From Cyprinodon diabolis (lineage: Eukaryota; Chordata; Actinopteri; Cyprinodontiformes; Cyprinodontidae), in contig CM060080.1 in the NCBI GenBank assembly GCA_030533445.1, positions 7,110,052 through 7,174,051 of the forward strand: a DNA stretch of 64,000 bases, given 5' to 3'. The position numbers and the translations under genes were made by a program. Positions 1-11,402 of this stretch are shown piece by piece. The notes below the pieces were generated by a model. It saw only the letters and a list, made by a program, of their open reading frames with translations, did not search any database and was not told where the DNA came from. The number at the start of each line of letters is the position of its first letter. The stretch's first letter is position 1.

Positions 1-1138
1 CATGACAATATCAAGAGGTTTAAAAGGGTTAATAAGAAATTGTGTGACTTCAGGAAGAAATTATGTTTTTAGAACTTCGATACCAGATATCTACGTCCAG
101 ATGGAAGCAAGTGAAAGTCATTATTAAGAGGGTGATCCTGCTGCACCAACATCTGTTTTCCTTTATGATTTGACCAATTGCTGCAAAGGTGAGAGAGGTC
201 CCTCAGGTATATTCAATCAATTTTCTTGTACATGATAATTATACCTAATAATGATGTACAGTTTATTCCAACTTAAACTAGCACACTATGTTAGAAATTG
301 AAATATTCTTAATGAAAACAAAACATGCATTAAAAAGTTGAAAGCACAATAAAACCACAAAGCTTTCGAAGAACTTTCTCTAATAAGCCTTTTTAAATAT
401 ATAGTCCACATTGGGTTCAAAGGGCAGCCTGTGATCTGGGCATAGGTACTTATATACTTGTTTGTAAATGTAGTACATTTAATACTGAAGTAGAGTACGG
501 TTCCCCAAGTTTATAATAATCTACTTTGTTTAGTGCTGTTCATAATTAAAAAGGAGGATTTAAATCAGTTGGTGAACTCAGGAACCTGTGTTCATGGTTA
601 TCACTGCAGAGAAGGGATTCCTTAAGTATATGTTTTAATAATTCGGTAACACTTAGAGTAAAAATACATAAAATTTTATTAACTATTAAAGAGTGTCGTG
701 GGAAAAAAGTATTCAACTATTCATCCTAGTTAAATAAACAGAGATCGATGGATTTCACTCAGTCGGCACATTTATTAAATATCTTTGCAAAGAGAGAACA
801 GCTCATCATACAGCCTTCATGGCATAGCATTCTGCTCTGTTCTGATCTGGGCAGGGTTCGTCCCCCCCTACTTACAACAATGAAAAGCAGTCAGAGTCAT
901 AACAAATTACACACACTTTGGTTAACAGTAACATGTTATGAATAAACCTTGAGAAAGAACCTGATTTGTTAAGGGAAGAAGCAATGTCTGGTCTACAAAC
1001 AAAGCCTGGAGAGAAATGTGTGGCCTTGAGAGAGAAACAGACTGAGTGAAAACTTTTATAGTGAGTAAATATGAATATTAATATATAATAGAATAAAGAT
1101 AAAAAAATTTCCGACAACAAGAGTTAATAGAGAACTAA
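1..1138. other. Unassigned AT-rich sequence
   Basis: No gene or repeat was recognised with confidence. The frames present are short, and none resembles a known protein. The part from about 720 on reads like old repeat sequence, but I found no termini or target duplications. Confidence 0.4.
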
Positions 1139-1800
1139 TCAGGAACTAATGGGTATTACACCAGCTGCTGGGGAACACCCAGTCCAGCCTTATTTTAGAA
1201 CTTATGCTCACTTACATGGGAAACACACAGTAACTAAGCAAGAACTAATGTGTAGTTTCACTTTAATTACAAAAAAACTCTTGCTAATGGTTCCAATTGT
1301 TCCAATTGACACAGATTTATGCTGAGTGCTCCCATTGTCCCCAAGTTTTTTTTGTGTTTTTCTTTTGAACATACTTGGCAAGGACATGAGTCCATACTCA
1401 CGTTCTTGTGAATTAAGAAACGGCCTATGTTTTGTTCCTTTGATAACTGCACACTAGTTCCTTATTAGTTACAACTTAGTAGTAGTTAAGTTAAAACTGA
1501 AATGTTAGAACTGTAAATATACAGTCATATGTTTATATTACTGTTTTTATGTATTTTTTTACTGTTTTCAAGGCTGCACTTAAAAAAATGAAATTGTCTA
1601 AAGAGCTGTTTTTAACTTTAATTTAAATTCACTTTAAACTTAAATTTCTTTTTGTTTACACTGTGTGTAAACAAAATGACAAGATAAATCTGTCTAAGTC
1701 TAGTTACCACGTGTTTCCCAGGTAACAAAGCACTAGTCCAATTATAAGGCTGGGCTGGGTGTGCCCCAGGAGGTACTGGTTACCTATCCATTAGTTCCTT
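1139..1800. repeat. Imperfect inverted repeat, arms about 100 bp
   Basis: The stretch 1139-1240 recurs in reverse complement at about 1695-1800. Both arms carry GGAACTAATGG, then ACACCCAG-CCAGCCTTAT, then GGGAAACAC-GTAACTA in the same order, with small gaps. About 450 bp separates the arms. This could be two opposed copies of a short repeat or the arms of an old foldback element. I see no target duplication or coding capacity. Confidence 0.55.
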
Positions 1801-1995
1801 TTTCGATCTCTAAGCATCCTTTGATAGTTAATGAAATTGTGTGTACCTTAAATGTGTACCTTAAGTGTTACCAATAATTTCTAAGGTATAAGGTTCTAAG
1901 TGTGACAATAAGATAGACAATCTACAAATGAAAACCTGAGGGAAGAGTTAATCTTATAAATGCACTTTAAAGGTGGTACTGTATATGATGCAAAT

Positions 1996-2624
1996 CAGAG
2001 ATGGGAAGTAACAAAGTACAAATACTTCGTTACTGTACTCAAGTAGATTTTTCTGATATTTTTACTTTACTTTACTACTTATTTTTATGGCGACTTTTTA
2101 CTTCTACTCCTTACATTTTTACACAAATATCTGTACTTTCTACTCCTTACATTTAAAAAAATTGGCTCGTTACTTTAGTTTTGAATAATTTCAATGGAGT
2201 TACTGTTATTGTTTTTCACGTCATCAATACCAAATTCAATCTAATTGGATGGGAATCTATGTTGCATTTGACGCACCACTACAAGATGAATTGACAGATT
2301 CGGCGGTATTCATTCGCGGCAAATCATTGCAGCTTGGTGGCGGTGGCGTTAGCATAGTAGTATGGACGACGAGATGATTGAAAATGAACACAACGGAGAT
2401 CTAGTCCTATTGGCAGACATCCATTTAAAATGTAGGCAACGGCATGAAAAAAGTGGTTTCTACTTTTAATTTTATACTTTAAGTAAATTTACAAGCCTCT
2501 ACTTTGTTACTTTTACTTGAGTAAAGAAGTTTAATCAGTGCTTCCACTTTTACCAGAGTATTTTTTAACACAAGTACCTGTACTTTTACTCAATTACAGA
2601 AAGTGAGTACTTTTGCCATCTCTG
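1996..2624. mobile_element. Non-autonomous hAT-type DNA transposon
   Basis: The termini are CAGAGATGG and its complement CCATCTCTG, flanked by a perfect 8-bp direct duplication ATGCAAAT at 1988-1995 and 2625-2632. An 8-bp duplication with a short CAG-starting inverted repeat is typical of hAT elements. The subterminal regions are dense in TTACTTTTACTT-like motifs, as in other fish hAT MITEs. At 629 bp it is far too short to encode a transposase. A short open stretch near 2363 is all that resembles coding sequence. Confidence 0.88.
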
Positions 2625-2632
2625 ATGCAAAT

Positions 2633-4129
2633 ACATGATGAAATAATACCTTAAACACTGATCACTGCATACTGTTATATAATTAGATGGAAAATTGCCT
2701 CAGAAATATTTTGGGGTCATCAAACTGCTCCAGTGTGATTTTTGGGGCAAAATTGTTGTGTAAAAGCTGTCAGCACGATTCTGAATAATTTAGCATTGTT
2801 GTGGATTTTATGTTCAATGCCAATCCAGGTTGGATGCCATATTTATGTTGTGAATAACTGATATATTCAATTCCCAGCCAGCTGGGAAATGTGTATTTCT
2901 GATACCTTAAGTTGTTTATTGCCCTCCTTGGTAGGGGTGGTAATTATCTTAATTGATCAGATATTATTTTGGCTGTTATGTATTGTTTACAATGAATGAC
3001 AATAAATGAAAATTATGTAATTCTGCACATACATGGAATAAACTCGCCACAACTTCTGTTAAAAAAAATAAATAAATAAAAATAAAATAAAACATTATTT
3101 GGCCAAATAATATTTTACTTAATGATTTGCTTAATCGGGAAAACAGGTAACCTTTAGTCACATGATTCTTTACCCTCTTTGAAATAGCTAGCAGTGAGTA
3201 GACATGAGGATTCTCTTAGATGACTATTAGATGGTCATACTTGGTAATAGAAATGTAATGAGCATATGAGGAACACATGAACACTAATGTTATGTCAGTG
3301 TTTAAACTCTTTGTGAAATAAAGCTTGTCCAAGCTTCAACAACAGCTCAAAACATATTACTGCAGAATAGCATAGCATGCAGTCCACCCTGTTAGCTTTG
3401 TCTTTACTCATCAGTAAACACATGAAATGATCAACTTCATCAAAAGACATATTCTTTATTCTGTCCCTAATTCTGTCAATTTGGAAGGTTAAGTTTCATC
3501 CAGCAGCAGCTTAGCACAGCAAGACAGGCTTTCTTTTTCTTAGTGGCTCACACCAGGTGTCCTTAGAAGGCCTTTTCATCCAGTCTGGCTCTATAAGTTC
3601 TGAAACTCAAGAGAAATGTGTTGCAAAAGGTCTGTTTTGCAGCAGTTTGGTTCTGAAAGGTCACCATGATGACTTATCTTTGATGATTCTAGAGATCTGG
3701 GTCTTTTTGGGCCATTTTGGTGGAGACCCTTCCGAAGTGAGAAAAAATCCCAACTTTGAGACATGTTGGAACTGATGCAGTTTACACTGTGTTTTAGCTT
3801 AGACTTATTTGAGCAGGACAATTAACACACAGACACTCACATTGAAACAGAGTATTAAAATTTGCCCACCTGAACTGTCCAAGGTATCGTCATATGTGAT
3901 ACCTTCCAAGGGTTTTTGGCTTTCAAACATCCAAGTCAACAAATCTCCCCGGCCACCGGCCTGTGGTCTAACTGGAGGTCCCTTACCTGTCTTTAAACAC
4001 ACCCTTCGAGCGATGGCTGCTGTTTTCTTCTACTGTATTTTTATTTTTTCCATATGAGCAAACAAAATTTGCTTACTTAGAAAGGAACTCAAACAAAAGT
4101 GCACAAGGGGAGAACCATAACAAAAGCTT
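2633..4129. other. Unassigned sequence, no gene recognised
   Basis: Contains an A-rich simple stretch around 3060-3090 (AAATAAATAAATAAAA-like). Overlapping short frames between 3557 and 4057 have no recognisable domain and no splice context. No terminal repeats were found. Confidence 0.4.
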
Positions 4130-4351
4130 GTTTTAAGGCTACAGACTGTCTCAGCTGCATGTAGAGGACGCGACTGCAATGAATGCAATGACTGAGTATG
4201 TGACAGACTACATAAACTTTTGTGTTGACAACACCATCCCCACCAGAACAGTGAAATGCTTCCCAAATAATAAACCATGGATCATATTTGATCTTAAGCA
4301 ATTGATCAACACGAAAATGCAAGCCTTTAAGAAGGGAGACAGGGAATTAAT

Positions 4352-4665
4352 GAGGAGTATACAGAAGTGCTGGAGAGGAGGTTTCGCCCGATAGTCAAAC
4401 CTCTGATCCAGGAGGAACAACGCAGTTTTCGTCGCAGTACACTGTGCCAGCTCTATGCCCTTCATCAGGTGCCCGAGGGTTCTTGGGAGTTTGCCCAATC
4501 AGTCCACATGTGTTTTATGGATCTGGAGAAGGTGTTCAACCATGTCCTTGTGGGGGGGGCTCCGGGAGTATGGGGCGCGGGGCGTGATAGGGACGGATGG
4601 AGCGTGATATTGATAGACGCATCGGTGCAGCGTCAGCAGTGATGCGGTCGCTGTTCGCACATCCA
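4352..4665 (+). mobile_element. Fragment of a second LINE reverse transcriptase
   Basis: The frame starting near 4367 reads PLIQEEQRSFRRSTLCQLYA, then SWEFAQSVHMCFMDLEKVFN. This corresponds to RT motifs 1-2 (the second is the DLEKAFD box, here with Val for Ala and Asn for Asp) of another teleost LINE family. It ends by frameshift at about 4640. I cannot name the clade with certainty. Confidence 0.65.
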
Positions 4666-5477
4666 TCAAACTTGACAGGATCGAGAGGCCCATGGGATTT
4701 CTGGAGTCATCTTTAAGCAGAGCAACTTGTGAAACAGCTATATGATATAGGGAGGCTGAGGAGTTTAACTGCACCAGGCACTAAATCCAGAAAGCAGTGG
4801 TTTCCTCCAGTATCTTTAAAAGATTCATCTTCCAACAAGAACACGTAAATTGCCGGCGCTAGGTTTATCAGACCAGATCCACCTGCTGCTAAAATAAGCA
4901 TAATTTGTGGCGCCACTACACTACTTCCATGTTCTAAACACCCCTGCAGAAGACATTAACCAATCACTGATGGAGAAAGGTCAGGGAGGCTTTGCTATGA
5001 ACCGGTACTGATGTATAATTGGTAGACATGTGTTTTGATAGATTAACTCAAAAACCGCCAAATCATCTCCACCCTCCCAAAGCAATTCTTACCCTAAAAA
5101 TCAAACCGCCCAATATGGCAACACTAAGAGGAGCTCTTTGGGATTCATTCTTCCCTGGAGACAGTTCCAGTGATGTGGAACACCTCCTGCCTTGTTCTAG
5201 TGCCAGATAAGACTTTGCTAACAGTCCTCAGTAACTACAGATCTGTTGCCCTGGCATCCCACATCATGAAGGTCATTGAGAGTCTTCTGTTGGTTCACCT
5301 CAGCAAAAAAACAGGCAGCTATCAGGACCCCCTGTAGTTTGCTTAAGTTGAAGATGCCATCATAGACCTGCTTCAACAATCCCACTGTCATTTAGACAAG
5401 GCGGACAGCACTGTTAGGATCATGTTCTTTGATTTGTCCAGAATATTTAACACGATTCAGCCAACAATCATCTAGAT

Positions 5478-5675
5478 CAGGCATTCCCAAACTCGGTCCT
5501 CAAGGCCCCCTGTCCTGCAGGTTTTAGAGGTTTCCATGCTCCAGCACAGCTGATTTTAATTGAAAGCTGATTAACAGGCGTTTGGTCTACTGAAATCATT
5601 ATAACCAGCTGTGCTGAAGCAGAGAAACCTCTAAAACCTGCAGGACAGGGGGCCTTGAGGACAGAGGAATGCCTG
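5478..5675. mobile_element. Foldback hAT-type MITE, 198 bp
   Basis: The ends form an almost perfect inverted repeat of about 55 bp starting CAGGCATTCC. A perfect 8-bp direct duplication ATCTAGAT lies at 5470-5477 and 5676-5683, indicating hAT-type integration. It sits between RT pieces of the LINE relic, so it inserted after that LINE. It has no coding capacity. A single related end lies at about 16405-16474. Confidence 0.9.
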
Positions 5676-6480
5676 ATCTAGATCAAGACTACCTGACAAA
5701 CAGACTACAGTTTGTTAGACCGAAGAGTCAGCTGTCTGATCTACTAGTCAGCAGCACAGGAGCACCTCAGATGATGGTACTCTCTCCATTCCTTTTAACC
5801 CTGTATATCTCTGATTTCCAGGACGAGACAGAGTCCTGTCACCTATAGAAATACTCAGATGACTCTGCAGTTTTTGGGGGCATCAAAGGTGGATATGAAC
5901 CTGAGTACAGAAAGCTGGTGAACTGCTTTGTGGCATGGTGTGGCAACCATCATCTGATCCTGAATTTCAATAAAACAAGGGAGATGATTGTAGATTTCAG
6001 AAGAAACAGGAACAAGTTGAATCCTGTTAGCATCCTGGGAGAAGAAGTGGAGGAGGCTGAGGAGCATAAATACCTTGACAAACTAGAGAAGAGACGCAAC
6101 TTTGAAGCCGTTTATAAGCAGGGACAGAGCAGACTGGACTTCATAAGGAAGCTGAGGCCCTTCAACATCTGCAGCAAGATGCTGCATATGTTCTATCATT
6201 GTGTTTTGGAGTGTAACAGTATTACAGCTAATGACTTAAAAAAGCTCAAAAACCTAATTAAGAAGGCCTGTGCTAGAAATTCCTCTAGAACCTCTGGAGA
6301 TGATTTCACAAAGAAGAATTAGTTGTTAAGTGAAGAAAATGATGGACAACAGTGAGCGTCCTCCTCAGAAGAATTTAAATATAAGAGTGTCTTTAGTCAG
6401 AGGCTTCTCCAGATCTGGTGCAAGACAGACCGCTACAGAAAATCCTTCCTGCCTACAACTATCAACACCTACAACCAGGG

Positions 6481-7021
6481 GCACCAGCAAGAATTTGGGG
6501 CGCCATGAAGACATTGATATTACATGGATCCAGAAAAAAACTAGGCTATTTAATTTTATAATGATCATTATGTAGAAAAAAGTGTGTTTCAATGTTTATA
6601 TATATAAAAAGTTTCATTTTAAGTTTTTAAAGTGGTAAAAAGAGAAAAATCCCAAAGACTCGGTAATGATGTGGCTCACCTTCTTCACTTGGACAGGGAA
6701 GGGGACTTGAACAGATGGACTGCTGTTGGTAGATCATCTGTTTGCATGATGGAGGGACAACAGTTATTTAATGTAAATATCCTGCTAAACATTTACTACT
6801 GCTTAGGTGATGTTAACCCTCCGAAGACTAAAACTTTTTCCTGCTGCCTGGTCTGGATGTAAACTGTCAGCTCTGTGAGCTTTCTGGCTCAGTTGCTTGG
6901 CCTCTGTATGAGTTACAGACACACAATAGGCTCATCACAAATGCTGGATTAATCTTTTTTTACTTTTTTCTTGAAAAATAAAAACGAAACAAGAGAAAAA
7001 AAAAACTTGCAATAATTTTTT
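6481..7021. other. Unassigned sequence with A-rich runs
   Basis: No gene or repeat ends were recognised. Short frames at 6632-6862 are unremarkable. A-rich tracts near 6970-7005 precede the LINE tail that begins at about 7025. Confidence 0.4.
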
Positions 7022-8127
7022 GTTTAGTTCAGTTCAGTTTATTTATATAGCGCCAATTCACAACACAAGTCATCTCAAGGCACTTTACAGTTCAACCAGA
7101 TCATACAGTCAAATTGATTCAAGAAGGAAATTCTAGAAAGCTCTTTGATATGGGATTTAAATGACAGGTCCTGATCAAAAACAACACCAAGATTTTTTAC
7201 TTTATTATCTGGAATCAGTTTAATCCCATCCAAATGAAGTGACTGACTAATCCGTCTATAAAAGACTAATACTATAACTTCTGTTTTGTCTGCATTCAGA
7301 AGGAGAAAGTTAAGAGTCATCCAGGTTTTTATGTCTTCAGACATGCCTGTAATCTATGTAATGGGTTAGCTTCATTTGGAATTATAGACAGATATAGCTG
7401 GGTATCATCAGCATAACAGTGAAAATTTATCCCATGCTGTCTAATAATTCTACCAATTGGGAGCATATATAAAGTAAAGAGAATGGGTCCTAGCACTGAT
7501 CCCTGTGGTACTCCACAGGTAAAATTTGAGCATGTGGAAGATTTGTCATTAAAGTGAACAAACTGAATTCGATCAGATAGATACGATTTAAACCAGTCTA
7601 GTTCTGTTCCTTTAATTCCAACAAAATATTCAAGTCTTTCTAATAGAATATTATTGCCAACTGTATCAAATGCAGCACTGAGATCCAACAGGACGAGCAC
7701 AGATACAAGTTCATTATCTGAGGCAATGAGAATATCATTAGTGACGTTCACCAGAGCTGTTTCAGTGCTATGATGAGCTCTAAAGCCAGACTGAAACTCT
7801 TCAAAAAGTTCATTATGGTGTAAGTGATTACACACTTGTTTGGTAACTACTTTCTCAAGAATTGTAGATAAGAAAGGAAGATTAAATATAGGTCTATAAT
7901 TGACCAAGTCATCTGGGTCAAGAGACGGTTTCTTAAGCAGAGGTTTAATGACAGCAACCTTAAAAGCCTTTGGTACATATCCCTGTAACAGAGATAGATT
8001 AATCACATCTAAAATGGAGGAGGAGATCAAAGGGAATACCTCCTTAAATAACCTGGTTGGAACTGGATCTAACATACAAGTTGAAGGCTTAGATGAAGAT
8101 AATAATTTTGCTAACTCTGAAAGTTAA
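7022..8127 (-). mobile_element. L2/Rex1-like LINE, 3' half, minus strand
   Basis: The largest open LINE piece in the window. On the minus strand 8075-7329 is open for 248 residues and shows the RT motifs in order: PVPTRLFKEVFP, NYRPIFNLPFLSTILEK, FQSGFRAHHSTETAL, LLDLSAAFDTV, GVPQGSVLGPILFTLY and the catalytic HCYADDTQLYLS. Upstream codons are readable to 8127. A frameshift near 7340 is followed by the thumb region (DIKTWMTLNFLLLNADKTEV, NLGVVFDQDLSFKSHIKE). The element then runs into a 3' tail (GGCGCTATATAAATAAACTG) with a CTGAA-type repeat at about 7025-7045, the normal 3' end of CR1/L2-group LINEs. It is 5'-truncated and disabled. Whether it is L2 or Rex1 needs a phylogeny. Confidence 0.88.
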
Positions 8128-8396
8128 ACGTACAGCAGTACATGGCCGATGGTGGAGTAGAAAATCCTCGATATTTGTACAAATTGGACACTGTCTTTGT
8201 GCAAATATTCCAAAAGCATTTTAAAATATACAGTATGGTTACATGTTTTGATAAGTCAACTATTTGGGTTGGAAGAAGTAACAGGTTCTTACCTTGAAAT
8301 GATTAATATATAGCCTAGCATTTTGAATAACTACAGAAAGTGAAATTGGACCTTCTGACAGTGCTTTGAATTAATGGTGATTCGTCATCCATTCAT
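8128..8396. other. Unassigned sequence
   Basis: No recognisable gene or repeat. It ends with the 5-bp flank TTCAT of the adjoining solo LTR. Confidence 0.35.
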
Positions 8397-9112
8397 TGTC
8401 ATGATTGGTTTAAAGCTAAACCCACATGCAGAACACAAACGGAGGCTGAGTAAAAGTTTAACAGAGTTTATTGAAAAAGGTTTTCACACAAAGACATGAA
8501 CTGGTTCAGGTACTGGTCCAGGTTCGGTTCGCTGATGACTGCAGAGACGGACAGTTTGATTAGCCAGGCAGTCAGATGATTAATTGAGCCTTTAAGATAA
8601 TTCTGAGTCTACCTTGAAGAAGTCCAGGCTTTACTTGTGAGAGAGGGAACCGTTGGGTCCAGAGACTGTTGGTTCAGCAGAGTGCACAAGCAACAGCAGC
8701 GTCTAGCTTCTGACTTTGAATGGCAGACGTTGATCAGAGTTTCCAGCTCTTCTCTGAGAGCAGCAGGAGAAATCCAGATTGGAATCTTCAGGTTTGGCTC
8801 ACCAGGGCTGGCAGGCAGGCTAAGCTCATCCAGAGCTTCAGACTTGAGACAGGTTTCCTATGAGCAAAGACAAAGGCAGATTAGAATCAGGTTTCTCTGT
8901 TGAGATAACTAAGATTCTTTCAGGTAACTGAGGCTCAGGTTCGCTAACCAAACTAGGTCAACACTGCGGCGTTGAAGGAAGGTCTGGCAGCTGCTTATGT
9001 AGGGAAGGTCTCCTGATGAGCAGACGAGCTCCAGGTGTACTGGAGGGCTCCAGCTCAGGAGACCCACGGCGCACTCTGCTGGAGAAAGGTGGTATATCCC
9101 CAGATCCCAACA
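8397..9112 (-). mobile_element. Solo LTR, family A copy 1 (Gypsy-like), minus strand
   Basis: Read on the minus strand it begins TGTTGGGATC and ends CATGACA, the TG...CA boundaries of an LTR, with an AATAAA signal at complement 8467-8472. It is colinear over its whole length with 13471-14181 and, more distantly, 61588-62309. The flanks are TTCAT and CTCAT, a 5-bp target duplication with one mismatch. No primer-binding site or gag/pol adjoins it, so it is a solo LTR. The Gypsy-like label rests on the 5-bp duplication and an R-U5 end containing CTGCATGTGGGTT. Confidence 0.85.
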
Positions 9113-9412
9113 CTCATAGCACCAACACAGTGAGAAAACTTCCATCTGCCTCTAAAGCTATCTGAGACTTCTCTCCATTCAGTTTCAACTAATTCCGACT
9201 CTGCCTTTATAGTTTTAAAAGCTTAATGAAGAAAACCATTTATTGTGGAACTAATGTTTGGGATATATCACTGCCAAATTTTACAAACAACTTTGTTGTT
9301 TTAGAAATAGATGTCCTTCCAACATCTAATGAGATCCCATTTAAAATTAAAGGCACACCGCGGACTTTGTGACCTAAAGAGTTGACACATATGTATTATT
9401 TTAAATATTTTC
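9113..9412. other. Unassigned sequence between solo LTR and TE exon
   Basis: No gene recognised. The sequence is AT-rich with no clear termini. Confidence 0.35.
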
Positions 9413-9818
9413 TCAGGCCAATATACAGCACTTGACACTATCAATGTTATAAGCAGGGCTCCCCTCTTAAAATACCGACTATGTAGGTTAGGAGGTGAAA
9501 GACCGTCAGTGGCCGGGTCATGTGACCTGGAAGAACGTATCGCTTTACGGCCACAGGCTGTATCACCATGGAGCTAAGGCTTTTGCTCTACTTTTTTCCC
9601 GCCTGCTCGATTGCTGGTCATGGCTGAGGCAAGGAAAAAGTTTAAAACTTCTGGGAAGGCTAAAAAGAAAAAATGTGAAAGGGATCGAGGAAAAACAAGA
9701 GTCGATCTTCGAAAAGAGTTTGTTTATTGGCGCAGGCTGAAAAAAGAAGCTGGATGTAAAACTGATTTTCTTTTCTCAACTTCATTGTTAAACTGGTAAG
9801 TGAACACTTGAGAGTGAA
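9413..9818 (+). mobile_element. TE-derived short first exon, copy 1 (RVDLRKEF-type)
   Basis: Paired with 48176-48445. An ATG at 9620 opens a 59-codon frame: a Lys-rich start (KKFKTSGKAKKKK), then RGKTRVDLRKEFVYWRRLKK and EAGCKTDFLFSTSLLNW. The pattern TRV-x(3)-F-x-W-x(2)-L-x(5)-G-x-KTD resembles an N-terminal motif I recall from repetitive teleost proteins; I cannot name the family. A consensus donor (CTG|GTAAGT, cut after 9795) follows the motif and overlaps the stop, so this may be a first exon whose partner exons are gone. Shared sequence starts upstream with GCCAATATA. Confidence 0.5.
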
Positions 9819-10130
9819 TGAGAGAACAATATGAGAACAATATCTTGGTATATTGGTACTCGGAATGTTCATTTTGACTGATGTGGAAACCAAATCAAAT
9901 TCCTTGTATTTACCAGACTTTTGATATTAGAGGCAGCATTGTTGCTATAAATCATAACTCCCTCTGCTTTTCAGCTTAAATCTCAGAACATGTAAAATCC
10001 TCTACCAGTTTGATATCAAATTTGAATTTGTATGGTTGTAATGCAGTACAAAAACAGTTTAATTGCCAAATTGTTGTGATAAAATAAATAATATTTATTT
10101 GCCACCAATTACAAATTATTGCTTTACTCA
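9819..10130. other. Unassigned AT-rich sequence
   Basis: No gene, RNA gene or repeat boundary recognised. Confidence 0.35.
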
Positions 10131-11052
10131 CCATCCTCATCCTCCTCAACCTGAGTGCAACTTTTGATACCATCTATAACACCACCCTCCTTAGCAGGTT
10201 TTTTTCTATTGGCATCACCAACACAACATTGGCTGGTTGACTTCCCACTTATCTGGCTGCACTCAGTTCATTCAACACAAGACCCTCATATTTTCCCTCT
10301 CCCCTGTCACCTAAGGTGTGTCCCATGGCTCTGTTCTTTGGCCCCTCCTCTTCATCATCTATCTCCATCCCCTTGGTAATATCTTCAGGAAATTTAACAT
10401 CCACTTCAACTTATGATACCCAATTTTACCTCATCACAAAACCATCATCCTTACAACCACCCACCCAACTCCCTCACCCTGTTCTGTCAATCCCATATGA
10501 ATGACATTTCTTAGTCTTCTTACTTAATTTAAGAAGCATTAACCGCCTCTCCCTTACTCCTCATATTCCCACCATACTTGTCCACAACCTCATCACCTCC
10601 TGACTGGACTATTGCAACTCTCTCCTATTTGGCCTTCCCTAAAAGTCACTCCATAAACTTCAACTGGTGCAGAACTCATCTGCCTGCATTATAAAAAGAA
10701 ACCCCCTATCCACCACATCAACCCGGTCCTCCAACAGCTCAACTGGCTCCCTGTGTAGTTCCTCGTTCAATACAAAATACCTCTGGTAATATTCAAGACG
10801 CTTCACCACCTTGACCCCCATATCTATCAGATCTCCTGCATGTCCCCATCCCCACCTGCACTCCCAGATCATGGTCTGCTTTACACATGTCCATCCTTTC
10901 CACCTGTCTCACTACCACGGGGAGCAGAGTATTCAGCTGTTCTGCCCCCGCCTCTGGAACTCTCTGTCATCCCTACTTAGAAACACTAACTCACTTCTCC
11001 ATTTTAAACCACAACTCAAAACTGTTTATGATTGCTTATTGAGTGTACAGAA
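10131..11052 (+). mobile_element. Decayed L2-type LINE, RT and C-terminal region, + strand
   Basis: The reading frame is broken but the protein can be followed: LSATFDTIYNTTLLSRFFSI, a VSHGSVLWPLLFIIYLHPLG-like block, TQFYLITKPSSLQPPTQLPH, then LDYCNSLLFGLP, LQLVQNSSACII, PIHHINPVLQQLNWLP, and at the end YHGEQSIQLFCPRLWNSLSS and SLLHFKPQLKTVYDCL. These are the RT core and conserved C-terminal blocks of vertebrate L2/Maui LINEs. Stops (for example TGACTGG near 10601) make it inactive. Confidence 0.8.
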
Positions 11053-11248
11053 AGGTTCCTTTAAAAAAAATGTATTATTAGAATTACGGTAGAAAGAGCG
11101 CATGAGCAAGTTGCTTGCAAAAACGACTGTTATGGAACCTGATGAGGATCAGAGCGCACTGCTTTTAAAACAGAGAAAAAAGAGGCTCAGTTTGCAGAAG
11201 TTTTTTGTTGCATCAAATCATATTCAACCCTGCACAATTTCCAGATAT

Positions 11249-11402
<154 letters not shown>

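Larger units (their letters stand above)
4130..6480 (+). mobile_element. Decayed LINE (Jockey superfamily, L2/CR1-like), + strand
   Basis: A non-LTR retrotransposon relic readable only in pieces. At 4179-4350 the frame contains VTDYINFCVDNTIPTRT and NNKPWIIFDLK, the linker region before the reverse transcriptase in this fish LINE type. At 5200-5470 there are RT pieces (NYRSVALASHIMK, FFDLSRIFNTIQ) with stops. At 5690-6300 the C-terminal part follows: GAPQMMVLSPFLLTLY, a YSDDSAV box in place of the catalytic YADD, FVAWCGNHHLILNFNKT, MIVDFRRNRN, and a GQSRLDFIRKLRPFN-like thumb. Many stops and frameshifts mean it is inactive. It is interrupted by a second LINE piece (4352-4665) and a foldback MITE (5478-5675). 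Confidence 0.8.

Noticed and set aside
5855..6067. Minus-strand 70-codon frame similar to one at 37949-38149
   Set aside because: Their similarity is real but reflects LINE sequence read antisense in both places, not a protein family.
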